Source of the DNA: UBA1149 sp963579235
Lineage (GTDB): Bacteria > Desulfobacterota > Binatia > UBA1149
Direction: 5' to 3'
NCBI GenBank assembly: GCA_963579235.1
Contig: CAUZFM010000098.1
Location: 1-8,126, forward strand
Length of the DNA stretch: 8,126 bases
Position 1 is the first letter of the stretch, and every line of letters starts with the position of its first letter. The translations under genes and the position numbers were made by a program. Positions 1-6,974 of the stretch are shown here, one piece after another. Under the pieces are notes generated by a model. It was not told where the DNA came from, did no database searches, and saw only the letters and a list, made by a program, of their open reading frames with translations.

Positions 1-103
1 GCCATCCTGGGCTCCACAGGAAGGAACTTCCACGCCCGGTGGTCGACGGTTGGTACATACAAAAAAATGTTTCTCGGGTATCGGCACAATAGCTCTCCCT
101 GGT
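1..103. other. Left-edge stretch without an assignable gene
   Basis: This stretch lies downstream of the minus-strand three-gene run. All three plus-strand frames are open from the edge for at least 29 codons, so openness says nothing about coding. On the minus strand a T7 run (complement of the A run at 61-67) follows the last gene, but no GC-rich stem precedes it, so it is not a convincing intrinsic terminator. At the extreme edge the minus strand reads GGAG (complement of 12-15), six bases, then ATG (5-3). This could be the start of another minus-strand gene leaving the window, but only one codon beyond the ATG is visible. Confidence 0.4.
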
Positions 104-424
104 TTATGTGAGCTTGAACAAAACGGGTCGGGTCCCACGGTTAAATAACGGCAACAGCCGGGCCACGAATGGATGATCCCGGCGCGTCTGCCTTCTGAAT
201 CTGAGCATCAACGCCTCGTCATCTTCTTCGGTCACGGCATAAGAGCGCTCCTGTTCGCCCTCCAACAACCCGACCGAACCTGCGGCCCGAAGGTTGCGAA
301 CCCAGTTACGGGAGTCATCGAGACTGGCAACGTACAGCGTTCCATCGAGCGTGGCCGCCCAGACCTGCACCTCGTAGACCTCGCCGCTCTTACGCCCCCG
401 GTGGCGCAGGGTAACGGTGCTCAC
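104..424 (-). CDS. Small split-barrel protein, DUF385/F420-dependent nitroreductase-like
   Basis: This encodes a 106-residue soluble protein with no signal peptide or membrane segment. It resembles the split beta-barrel family of deazaflavin (F420)-dependent quinone/nitroreductases (DUF385). An early strand leads into GRKSG (about residues 10-14), then a 'V-W-x(6)-DGTLYVAS' strand pair, then 'NWVRNLRA' (about 40-47), and a short hydrophobic C-terminal strand ending in VLFKL. The family is usually about 130-150 residues, so this copy lacks the N-terminal helix region. It cannot be extended, because an in-frame TAG lies three codons upstream. The GTG start overlaps the aminotransferase stop as GTGA, with a purine-rich AGGGAAGG just before it, which suggests translational coupling. 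If the assignment is right the protein would bind F420 or FMN and reduce an unknown substrate. It could instead be another FMN-binding or DUF2255-like split barrel. The fold group is fairly likely; cofactor and substrate are inference. Confidence 0.72.
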   Translation of the reverse strand: MSTVTLRHRGRKSGEVYEVQVWAATLDGTLYVASLDDSRNWVRNLRAAGSVGLLEGEQERSYAVTEEDDEALMLRFRRQTRRDHPFVARLLPLFNRGTRPVLFKLT

Positions 425-436
425 CCTTCCCTATCC
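421..436 (-). promoter_or_regulatory. Stop/start overlap with ribosome binding site (GTGA coupling)
   Basis: On the minus strand the aminotransferase TGA (423-421) shares three bases with the GTG start (424-422) of the split-barrel gene. The preceding bases, complement of 425-436, read GGATAGGGAAGG, with AGGG five bases before GTG. This places the ribosome binding site inside the last codons of the aminotransferase and supports coupled translation of the two genes. Confidence 0.6.
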
Positions 437-1656
437 TGCGCGAGGCTTGAGAAGGCATCTGCTGTTATGGACAGAGCCTGTTCAATATCCTCGGCGCTAT
501 GGGCCGTAGACAGGAACCAGTTGTGAAGTGGGTGAATAAATACACCCCCGTCGGCGCACAGTCCCGCGAAGCGACGAGAAAGGTCGAATTCGCTGTCGTC
601 AATGAAAGTCATGAAAGGTATCGCGGCCGGGCCGCTGATTGTTACTCCGAAACCTGCCGCCTGCGCCTGCTCCCGCAAACCCGAGCACAGGCTCTCCCCT
701 TGTTCTCGCATGACCGATGGCCCGTCCAGGGCCTCCAGGCAGTCCAGTGTAGCCAGGGCGGCTGCCAGGGGTACAGCCTGTGTGCCGAAAGTACCGGTGT
801 AGAAGACTTCACGGGCGGCCGAGCGCAGGCTGTCCACACCCAGCATGGCCGACAGGGGGTAGCCGTTGGCCAGCGCCTTGGAGTACAACAACAGGTCGGG
901 CGTCACACCCCACAACTGGCTTGAGCCACCCAGGTGCAGGCGGAAACCGGCGCGAACGTCGTCGATTATCATCACGGCCCCGTGTTTGCTGCAGCGCTCC
1001 CTCACGCCTTCGAGAAAGCCGTCGGCGGGTAGTAGCGAATCACTAAACGCCTCGTGACGAAACGGTGTTACCATGACCGCGGCCAACCCGCCCTCTACCG
1101 CCAGGCAACGGTCGAGCGAATCGAGGTCGTTCCAGACAAAATTGACGACAGCCGAACGTTCACTGCCGGGAAAACCCTTTTCGAGTTGGTTGCACCAGCC
1201 GTGCACCCCGTGGTACGTACCCGCCACCATGGCCACGTTGTCACGCCCGGTTGCCGCGCGCGCGACGGCCAACGACCAGGTCGTAACGTCGGATCCGTTC
1301 TTGGCAAAAAGCGCCCAGTCGGCGCCGGGTGTCATCCCGACGAGTTTCTCGGCGAGTTCCACCATCGCGGGCGCAGGCACGTTCATGGTGTCGCAGGCCT
1401 CTCTCTGCAGGGCCGCTGCGTGCTCTACGGACTCGTTTCCGTAACCGACCACCATCGGTCCGTAAGCGCAGAGAAAATCGATGTACTCGTTGCCGTCTAC
1501 GTCCTTAAGACGGCAGCCCGACGCAGACTCAAGAAAAACCGGGTGACTGCCGCGGGTGAGCAGGCCACGGGCCTGGTGGCCATAAAGTCCGCCAGGGATA
1601 ACCCGACGAGCCCGGTCGTAGAGGGCTTCGCTGTTTTTGAGTACGTGCTCGGACAC
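421..1656 (-). CDS. Class III PLP aminotransferase, GSA-aminomutase-like
   Basis: This is a 411-residue cytosolic fold-type I PLP enzyme of the class III aminotransferase / glutamate-1-semialdehyde 2,1-aminomutase group. Visible landmarks, numbered from the chosen start, are RVIPGG (18-23), DVDGNEYIDF (52-61), the phosphate-binding KNGSD (119-123), YHG (148-150), the PLP-pyridine aspartate in IIDDVRAGFR (D232), the Schiff-base lysine in LLYSKALANG (K260), and GTFGTQ (288-293) near the phosphate. Length fits the family. It is probably not HemL: the HemL signatures PGGVNSPVR, the DEVMTGFR form and GTLSGNP are replaced here by PGGLYGHQA, DDVRAGFR and GTFGTQ. Substrate is therefore unknown; relatives act on amino sugars, polyketide intermediates or amino acids. 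The frame stays open to a TTG at 1779, inside the membrane-protein gene, but homology begins only after GTG at 1656, so I start there. The 61-base gap to the upstream gene shows no strong ribosome binding site. Fold very likely, function open. Confidence 0.88.
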   Translation of the reverse strand: MSEHVLKNSEALYDRARRVIPGGLYGHQARGLLTRGSHPVFLESASGCRLKDVDGNEYIDFLCAYGPMVVGYGNESVEHAAALQREACDTMNVPAPAMVELAEKLVGMTPGADWALFAKNGSDVTTWSLAVARAATGRDNVAMVAGTYHGVHGWCNQLEKGFPGSERSAVVNFVWNDLDSLDRCLAVEGGLAAVMVTPFRHEAFSDSLLPADGFLEGVRERCSKHGAVMIIDDVRAGFRLHLGGSSQLWGVTPDLLLYSKALANGYPLSAMLGVDSLRSAAREVFYTGTFGTQAVPLAAALATLDCLEALDGPSVMREQGESLCSGLREQAQAAGFGVTISGPAAIPFMTFIDDSEFDLSRRFAGLCADGGVFIHPLHNWFLSTAHSAEDIEQALSITADAFSSLAQDREG

Positions 1657-1717
1657 CGCCGTAAAATGAACGACGGAGACGTCAAAGGGAAGCGCCCACC
1701 CGACTGCACCCAGGTGG

Positions 1718-2572
1718 TCAGGCCGCGCCCATGGAACGCCGGTAAAACACGAGCAGGGCCCCGTCCGCCAGCAGCACAAAAATCATGACGAGCCCTGCCG
1801 CCGCCTGCATATCAACTGCTGCTGCCAGTAGTTCTGTGCCGGTCACGGCCAGTGGGTACCAGGCCAGGGCCGCGCACCACAGCAGGATGGCAGCCACGCT
1901 TGCCTGCGGCCCCCGCTGGGCCAGTGCCACCGAGACCATGCTCAACAGCAATAGAAAACAAGTGAGCATGACCAGCGTCGGAAGCACCGCTACGCCAGGG
2001 GGGGCCCCGGCTTGAACGCCGGCCCCCATCCAGGTCAACAGCACCAGGCTTGAGGCCGTTAGCAGGCACAGGCCTCCCGCGAGTTTAGTTGCAAGCCGCC
2101 TTATCGTCCTTGAGCCCCCACGCAGGCCGATGCTGAGCGCCAACAACAGGCCCAGAAACGAGGCGTTACCAGCGACCCTGTCGACGTAGAGCAACAGGCA
2201 ACAGAGCCCCAGCGCAAAAAGAAACGCCCGGTCACGGGCATGGACCTGCTTCATCCTTAGCAAGACCCTCACCAACACGGGTACCCCGACAGCGAGAAAA
2301 GCCACGAGGGCGGGCAGCATCACGAAGGCAAAGTACAGTGGCCGCACCGATTCAACGGGAGCGATGAGGGCCAGCAAGGTAACGTAGCCCGCAGTGTCAC
2401 CGCCGGCTTTCAATCCCTCGAAAATGACCCCACCAAAAACGAAAACCAGGCAGAGCCCCGCTACCGCGGTCATGAAGATCTCGGTATCGCTGGAGCCCTT
2501 CGCTTCGTTCGCTTGCTTGTTGTCCACGCCTTGGTTGACCCTCGATACGGGCTGGGCTTTGCAGTCCGCCAC
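1718..2572 (-). CDS. Multi-pass membrane protein of unknown function
   Basis: I do not recognise this family. The 284-residue product has a hydrophilic N-terminus of about 33 residues and then about eight hydrophobic segments, roughly at 34-52, 58-73, 79-103, 115-131, 137-150, 161-181, 192-217, 224-240 and 256-277 (one of these may not span). Short basic loops (RMKQVHARDR near 106-115 and RTIRRLATK near 155-163) would face the cytoplasm by the positive-inside rule. It has no catalytic motif, no soluble domain and no conserved-looking polar cluster in the membrane apart from an acidic residue near 266-270. The GTG start at 2572 lies 43 bases from the divergent rhomboid ATG. ATG at 2473 (residue 34), just at the first membrane segment, is a credible alternative that would leave room for promoters. 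It is first in the minus-strand run with the aminotransferase, so it may be co-transcribed with it. A transporter or integral envelope protein is possible but unproven. Confidence 0.75.
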   Translation of the reverse strand: MADCKAQPVSRVNQGVDNKQANEAKGSSDTEIFMTAVAGLCLVFVFGGVIFEGLKAGGDTAGYVTLLALIAPVESVRPLYFAFVMLPALVAFLAVGVPVLVRVLLRMKQVHARDRAFLFALGLCCLLLYVDRVAGNASFLGLLLALSIGLRGGSRTIRRLATKLAGGLCLLTASSLVLLTWMGAGVQAGAPPGVAVLPTLVMLTCFLLLLSMVSVALAQRGPQASVAAILLWCAALAWYPLAVTGTELLAAAVDMQAAAGLVMIFVLLADGALLVFYRRSMGAA

Positions 2573-2615
2573 CCCGCCTGTATCCCCGAGGGGCAGCTTG
2601 TGGCAGTCTTATGCC
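2474..2615. promoter_or_regulatory. Probable divergent promoter region (membrane protein / rhomboid)
   Basis: The two genes diverge here, so both promoters should lie in or near this stretch, partly inside the N-terminal codons of the membrane-protein gene. A TTGACC at 2535-2540 is a good match to a plus-strand -35 box, but the sequence 17 bases on (TTTGCA, 2558-2563) is a poor -10. A ten-base dyad, CCCCGAGGGG at 2584-2593, sits between the two start codons. Its GAGGGG half could serve as a ribosome binding site for a TTG at 2598. Neither promoter is firmly identified. Confidence 0.3.
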
Positions 2616-3497
2616 ATGCGCAAGGAAGGCTCCGCGTCCAGTGGCAAAACCAAGGCCTCGGTTGCCGTACGCACGGGTCTCTCAAAAGCGGAAGCCGACG
2701 CACTGGCGTTGCTTTTTGCTTCGATGGGCCTTGGTTCCCGGCTGCAAGCCCATTCCGCGGATTCGTTCACAGTCCTCGTCCCGCCCGAGCAGCTTGAGCG
2801 GGCCAACGAGCTGCTGGCCGAGGAGTACCCCGAAGTCCTGCGGCCCGACGACCCGGAAAAAGACCAAGCGGTGCTGGATTCAAGCCCCGAGCAACTGGGC
2901 GTAGTAGTTGCCATCACCGCCGCCTGCCTGGCCGCGTTTTTTTTCACCCATGGTGGCCTCGATCCGGTTGGAAGAGCGCGCATGGTTGAAATGGGCGCCA
3001 TCACCTGGAGCCTGGTTGAGGCGGGCGAGTACTGGCGTTTGCTCAGCGCGGTTTTTCTACATTTTGACCTGGGCCACATCATGTCGAACATGGTCATGCT
3101 GTGGATACTCGGCCCCCACCTGGCCCGTGAAATGAAAGCCTGGCCTTTCCTTCTCACTTTCGTGGTCGCAGGTATCGCGGGCAACGTCGCGAGCCATGTT
3201 CTGACCCCGTCTATGGCGGTCAAGGCAGGAGCCTCGGGGGGCGTGGCCGGTATTCTCGGGGCACTGGCTGGCCTGTCCTTGCCCGGGCGCAAGAGCGGCT
3301 CCAGGCCATCCTGGCAGGTACTCGGAGCTATGGCCGCTATTTACGGCATGGCAATAGGTTTCGGCCCGGGCCGCGACAATACCGCGCACCTCGGCGGCCT
3401 GTTGGCGGGCGTGGTAGCCGGAATCATTTTCAGGCGCCGGGAGGAGGCTCCCCAAGGGTTCGGTCCAACAACTCGGAATCTGCCTCGGTCAGGCTGA
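2616..3497 (+). CDS. Rhomboid-family intramembrane serine protease with N-terminal soluble domain
   Basis: This 293-residue protein would cleave transmembrane segments of client proteins within the inner membrane. Rhomboid signatures are clear: WR (140-141), the HxxxxHxxxN motif H149/H154/N158 at the end of the first core segments, the nucleophile in GASGG (S207) and the partner histidine in TAHLGG (H258). Hydrophobic segments lie at about 93-111, 132-165, 177-196, 204-221, 234-249 and 256-272, fitting the six-helix core. Residues about 18-66 form a small alpha/beta domain like the DUF2007-type modules found before some bacterial rhomboids. The frame opens at 2394, but that start would overlap the divergent gene by 179 bases, and the earlier residues look non-protein-like. 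ATG 2616 begins a basic leader, and TTG 2598, four bases after GAGGGG, is a possible alternative. The last 21 codons plus the stop overlap the metH 3' end. Substrates are unknown. Confidence 0.9.
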   Translation: MRKEGSASSGKTKASVAVRTGLSKAEADALALLFASMGLGSRLQAHSADSFTVLVPPEQLERANELLAEEYPEVLRPDDPEKDQAVLDSSPEQLGVVVAITAACLAAFFFTHGGLDPVGRARMVEMGAITWSLVEAGEYWRLLSAVFLHFDLGHIMSNMVMLWILGPHLAREMKAWPFLLTFVVAGIAGNVASHVLTPSMAVKAGASGGVAGILGALAGLSLPGRKSGSRPSWQVLGAMAAIYGMAIGFGPGRDNTAHLGGLLAGVVAGIIFRRREEAPQGFGPTTRNLPRSG

Positions 3498-6400
3498 AGT
3501 AACTCGCCTCGGGGTGGTGAAATACCACCGCGCTTACCGAGGATTCGGGTTCCATCATAAAACCTTCGGTGAGCTCCACGCCCAGGGTTGCATCGACATC
3601 AAGTAACTCGAAAAGCAGAGACTGGTCTTCGAGTCGCGGACAGGCCGGGTAACCAAAGGAATATCGCTTGCCGTGGTAACGGGCCTTGAACAGATCGGTT
3701 CGGCTGAGTTCCGCGGGGTCGGCATAACCCCAGGCCGCTCTCAAACGAGCGTGAAGAAACTCCGCGTAAGCCTCGGCTGCTTCCAGCGCCAGCGCCTGGA
3801 AAATATGAGCCTTGAGAAATTCGCCATCCTTGATGAGTTTCTCGGCATGGCCGCGCACACCAGGACCGAAACTGGTGACGAACATCGCTATGTTGTCGTC
3901 TCCGCCCGGCGAAACGTAGTCAGACAAGCACAATCCGCCGTCGCGCTGCTGTCGGCCGAAAGAGAAAGCTGAGCTCTCAGATTGCGGGCCGGAAGGGTAT
4001 ACTACGAGGCTCTCGCCATCGCTGCGGGCCGAAAAGAAGCGATATATGGCAGACGCAGCGACATCCTCGAGCGAGCAGGTCCAGTCCTGCACCTTTTCTA
4101 CCTCGCCGCGCAGCTCGATCGCCTTCGTATCTCCAGCGGCGAGGGCGTTTGTGAAATTGCCCTTGAAACCCAGGTGCCGACCGTACAACATCGCCGGGTT
4201 TATCCAGTCAAATAACTCGGCTGGATCGCGGTCGCGTTCAACGTGCAGCCTGTAGTCTGGCGCTCGCGGGAGTTCATTTGGAGGTTTAAGCTTCGGCGGC
4301 GCAAATTCGCGGTCGCTATCGTTGCGTCGGCGCGCAGCGCTGCGTTGCTCCGATTCTTCGAGCTGTTGCCTCTCAGCATCCAACTCGGAAACCAACTTGG
4401 GCAATTCGTCTTCGTTACGCAGTCGTCCCGCCAGCTCGAGACCGAGCATGGCGTCGCGGGCGTAAACGACCGGGCCCGGATATTGCGGCGCGATTTTGAG
4501 CCGAGTAAAACGATTGGATAATGCCGCGCCGCCTACGAGCAAGGGGATGTCTACGCCCGCAGCCGCGAGATCGGAGGCGGTGATAACCATCTGCTTGGCA
4601 CTTTTGACCAACAGCCCCGACAAGCCGATCAGGTCGGGCGAGTGTTCTCGGTAGGCGGCGAGAAGGTCCTCGGGCGGAACTCGAATTCCCAGGTTGATGA
4701 TCTCGTAGCCGTTGTTGGAGAGTATAATGTCTACCAGGTTTTTGCCGATGTCGTGTACGTCGCCTTTTACCGTCGCCAGTAAAATGCGACCACGGCTCGC
4801 GGTAGTGTTCTTGTCCATGAACTGTTCGAGGTAGCTGACCCCGGCCTTCATGGCCTCGGCGGACTGCAGAACCTCGGCGACAATCATTTCGTTTGCAGAA
4901 AACCGCTTGCCGACCTCGTCCATGCCTGCCATCAGGGGGCCGTTTATGACCTCGAGGGGTTCTTTGCCCTGCCTGAATTTTTCAAGGGATTCTTCAAGCC
5001 CCTGCTTGCTGCCCTCGAGAACGCACAAGCGGATGCGCTCTTCGTCAGACAGGGCCGCCCGTTCATCCTCGGTAACGACCGGCTGCACATCCTTGAAGTG
5101 CGCTGCAAAAGCCGCGACCGGATCATCGCCGCGGTTTTCGAGGAGATCGTCGCACAGTCGTCGTTCTTCGGTAGGTATGCGACTGTAAGGGGCCAGTGAC
5201 TCGGTACTGACTATGGCCAGATCAAGGCCCGCTTCCACGCAGTGGTGTAGAAATACACTGTTGAGCACCTCGCGACCGGCGACGGGCAGCCCGAAAGAAA
5301 CATTGGAAATGCCCAGTATGGTCTTGCAGCCAGGAAGCTCGCGCTTGATCAGGCGTATGCCTTCGATGGTTTCTATGCCCGAGCCCACGTAGTTGCGGTC
5401 TCCGGTTCCCACCGGAAACACCAGGGGGTCAATAAAGATGTCCTCGATGGGGAGCCCGTACTTTTCGGTCAGCAGTACACATGAGTTCCGGGCGACGTCG
5501 AGTTTGCGCTCGCGGGTAACGGCCTGGGCCTGTTCGGGATCCTCGTCTATGCAACCCACCACCGCGGCACCGCCGAAGCGGCGCAGAAGGGGCACGACCT
5601 GCTCAAACTTCTCTTCTCCGTCTTCCAGGTTGATAGAATTTACGACGCATTTTCCCTGGAGCACGGGCAGGACCGCTTCGAGCACATCCAATTCGGTGGT
5701 GTCTACCATTATGGGAACCTTGACCTTCTTGACCAGGAGCTCGAGGAACACCGGAAGATCATGCAACTCGTCGCCGTCGGGGTCCTGCAGGCAGACGTCC
5801 ATGATCGCGGCTCCGCGTCGCACCTGCGCCCGGCCGACCTCGGCTGCCTCTTCGAACTTGCGCTCTGCTATCAGCCGCTTGAAACGGCGGCTACCCAGCA
5901 CGTTGGTTCGCTCGCCGACGAGCACCGGTCGCTTCTCATCGCTTATTTCGCAGGCCTCGATACCCGACACGACGCTGCGTAGCCGAGGAGCGGCTTTACG
6001 CGGACTGCAATCCTTAACAGCGTCGGCAATTGCGCGCACGTGTTCCGGCACGGTGCCACAGCACCCGCCCACAACGTTGAGCCAGCCCTGCTCGGCAAAC
6101 TGCCGCAACTTGGTTGCGAGACGTTCGGGGTCTTCGTTGTAGTTGCCCTCTTCGTCGGGAAGCCCGGCGTTGGGAATACAAGCAACCGGAAAGCGCGAAA
6201 TTTCAGCCAGCGTTCGCAGGTGGTCGGTCATGAAATCAGGGCCGGTGGCGCAGTTGAGGCCTATCCATAAAAGGTCCCTGTGCTCCAGCGAAACGTACAA
6301 GGCTTCAACGTCCTGGCCGGCCAGGAGAGTACCCATGGTTTCGACGGTTCCCTGCACGGCCACGAGCGCTTCGACACCCAGTTCTTTTTCGGCCCTGTCT

Positions 6401-6939
6401 ATACCTTCCAGTGCTGCCTTGATGTTGAGGGTGTCCTGGCAGGTTTCGACAAGCAGGAAATCGGATCCGCCCTCGAGCAGGCCGGCGGCTTGTTCCTGGT
6501 AAGATACGGCGAGTTCTTCCCAGCTTATTCCTCCGGTGACGGAAAGGGCCCGGGTGGTAGGTCCCATGGAACCCGCGACGAAGCGCACTTGTCCGCTGGT
6601 GGAGGCTTGGTCGGCTGCTTTGCGGGCGATTTCCGAACCCAGGCGGCTCAACTGGCGGGCGCGGTCGGCGAGATCGTACTCTTCGAGTACAACCGAGCTG
6701 GAGCCGAAAGTATTGGTTTCGATGATGTCGGCTCCAGCCTCGAGAAAGCCACGGTGGACTGCCTCTACGACGTCGGGGCGGGTGATGAGCAGGTTCTCGT
6801 TACAGCCCTCGAGCTCCGGCCCGCCAAAGTCTTCGGCCGTGAGATCCACTTCCTGCAGGCTCGTGCCGGTGGCGCCGTCGAGTACCAGGATCCTCTGCTC
6901 CAGCAGGACTTTAAGTTGTTTTTGGCGGTCTGTTATCAT
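3430..6939 (-). CDS. metH: Cobalamin-dependent methionine synthase
   Basis: This cytosolic enzyme moves a methyl group from 5-methyltetrahydrofolate via cob(I)alamin to homocysteine, making methionine. All four modules are present in 1169 residues. The homocysteine/zinc barrel spans about 1-315, with DGATGT (21-26), ETNTF (74-78) and zinc cysteines C230, C293 and C294. The pterin barrel spans about 335-625, with VGERTNVLGS (341-350). The cobalamin cap and Rossmann domains span about 635-855, with the cobalt-ligating H729 in GDVHDIGKN. The SAM-dependent reactivation domain spans about 895-1160, with FDW (910-912) and RYSFGYPACP (1092-1101), matching the R and Y that contact SAM in E. coli MetH. 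E. coli MetH is 1227 residues; the difference is mainly in a shorter activation domain, as in the RYSFGYPACP subgroup. ATG 6939 is secure because DGATGT follows at the usual distance. The best ribosome binding site, AAAGGA (complement of 6952-6957), is 12 bases upstream, slightly far. There is no 5' room for a cobalamin riboswitch. Confidence 0.98.
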   Translation of the reverse strand: MITDRQKQLKVLLEQRILVLDGATGTSLQEVDLTAEDFGGPELEGCNENLLITRPDVVEAVHRGFLEAGADIIETNTFGSSSVVLEEYDLADRARQLSRLGSEIARKAADQASTSGQVRFVAGSMGPTTRALSVTGGISWEELAVSYQEQAAGLLEGGSDFLLVETCQDTLNIKAALEGIDRAEKELGVEALVAVQGTVETMGTLLAGQDVEALYVSLEHRDLLWIGLNCATGPDFMTDHLRTLAEISRFPVACIPNAGLPDEEGNYNEDPERLATKLRQFAEQGWLNVVGGCCGTVPEHVRAIADAVKDCSPRKAAPRLRSVVSGIEACEISDEKRPVLVGERTNVLGSRRFKRLIAERKFEEAAEVGRAQVRRGAAIMDVCLQDPDGDELHDLPVFLELLVKKVKVPIMVDTTELDVLEAVLPVLQGKCVVNSINLEDGEEKFEQVVPLLRRFGGAAVVGCIDEDPEQAQAVTRERKLDVARNSCVLLTEKYGLPIEDIFIDPLVFPVGTGDRNYVGSGIETIEGIRLIKRELPGCKTILGISNVSFGLPVAGREVLNSVFLHHCVEAGLDLAIVSTESLAPYSRIPTEERRLCDDLLENRGDDPVAAFAAHFKDVQPVVTEDERAALSDEERIRLCVLEGSKQGLEESLEKFRQGKEPLEVINGPLMAGMDEVGKRFSANEMIVAEVLQSAEAMKAGVSYLEQFMDKNTTASRGRILLATVKGDVHDIGKNLVDIILSNNGYEIINLGIRVPPEDLLAAYREHSPDLIGLSGLLVKSAKQMVITASDLAAAGVDIPLLVGGAALSNRFTRLKIAPQYPGPVVYARDAMLGLELAGRLRNEDELPKLVSELDAERQQLEESEQRSAARRRNDSDREFAPPKLKPPNELPRAPDYRLHVERDRDPAELFDWINPAMLYGRHLGFKGNFTNALAAGDTKAIELRGEVEKVQDWTCSLEDVAASAIYRFFSARSDGESLVVYPSGPQSESSAFSFGRQQRDGGLCLSDYVSPGGDDNIAMFVTSFGPGVRGHAEKLIKDGEFLKAHIFQALALEAAEAYAEFLHARLRAAWGYADPAELSRTDLFKARYHGKRYSFGYPACPRLEDQSLLFELLDVDATLGVELTEGFMMEPESSVSAVVFHHPEASYFSLTEADSELLDRTLGEPPPGA

Positions 6940-6974
6940 GGGCGAGGAAAGTCCTTTGCTAGTTGATAACTATA
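6940..6974. promoter_or_regulatory. Interleaved divergent start signals of metH and the DUF1329 gene
   Basis: On the plus strand GAGGA (6944-6948) stands seven bases before TTG 6956, the favoured DUF1329 start. On the minus strand AAAGGA (complement of 6952-6957) serves metH. The two signals occupy opposite strands of the same short segment, and the metH one overlaps the plus-strand TTG. A TATAGT on the minus strand (complement of 6969-6974) is a fair -10 box for metH and would give a leader of about 20-25 bases, but no good -35 is visible 16-18 bases beyond it. Confidence 0.4.

Noticed and set aside
55..70. ACAT / ATGT repeat flanking an A-run as a terminator for the minus-strand genes
   Set aside because: A four-base AT-rich stem is too weak, and no GC-rich hairpin precedes the T-run on the minus strand.
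1657..1779. N-terminal extension of the aminotransferase to TTG 1779
   Set aside because: It would overlap the membrane-protein gene by 62 bases, and the 41 added residues are Trp/Cys/Pro-rich with no resemblance to the enzyme family.
1054..1788. Plus-strand open frame of 244 codons antisense to the aminotransferase
   Set aside because: It mirrors the coding strand of a clear PLP enzyme in a GC-rich genome; its translation is rich in Arg, Pro and Val without any motif and there is no separate start signal.
2000..2027. GC-rich inverted repeat GGGGGCC / GGCCCCC
   Set aside because: It lies inside the membrane-protein codons, has no T-run after it on either strand, and is expected from Gly/Pro/Ala codons in GC-rich DNA.
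5393..6142. Plus-strand open frame of 249 codons antisense to metH
   Set aside because: Its Ser/Arg/Thr-rich composition is what the complement of metH codons gives; metH is conserved throughout this stretch.
6280..6966. Plus-strand open frame of 228 codons antisense to the metH N-terminus, reaching the divergent region
   Set aside because: It looks protein-like only because it mirrors metH codons; it ends at the junction and shows no family motif or ribosome binding site.
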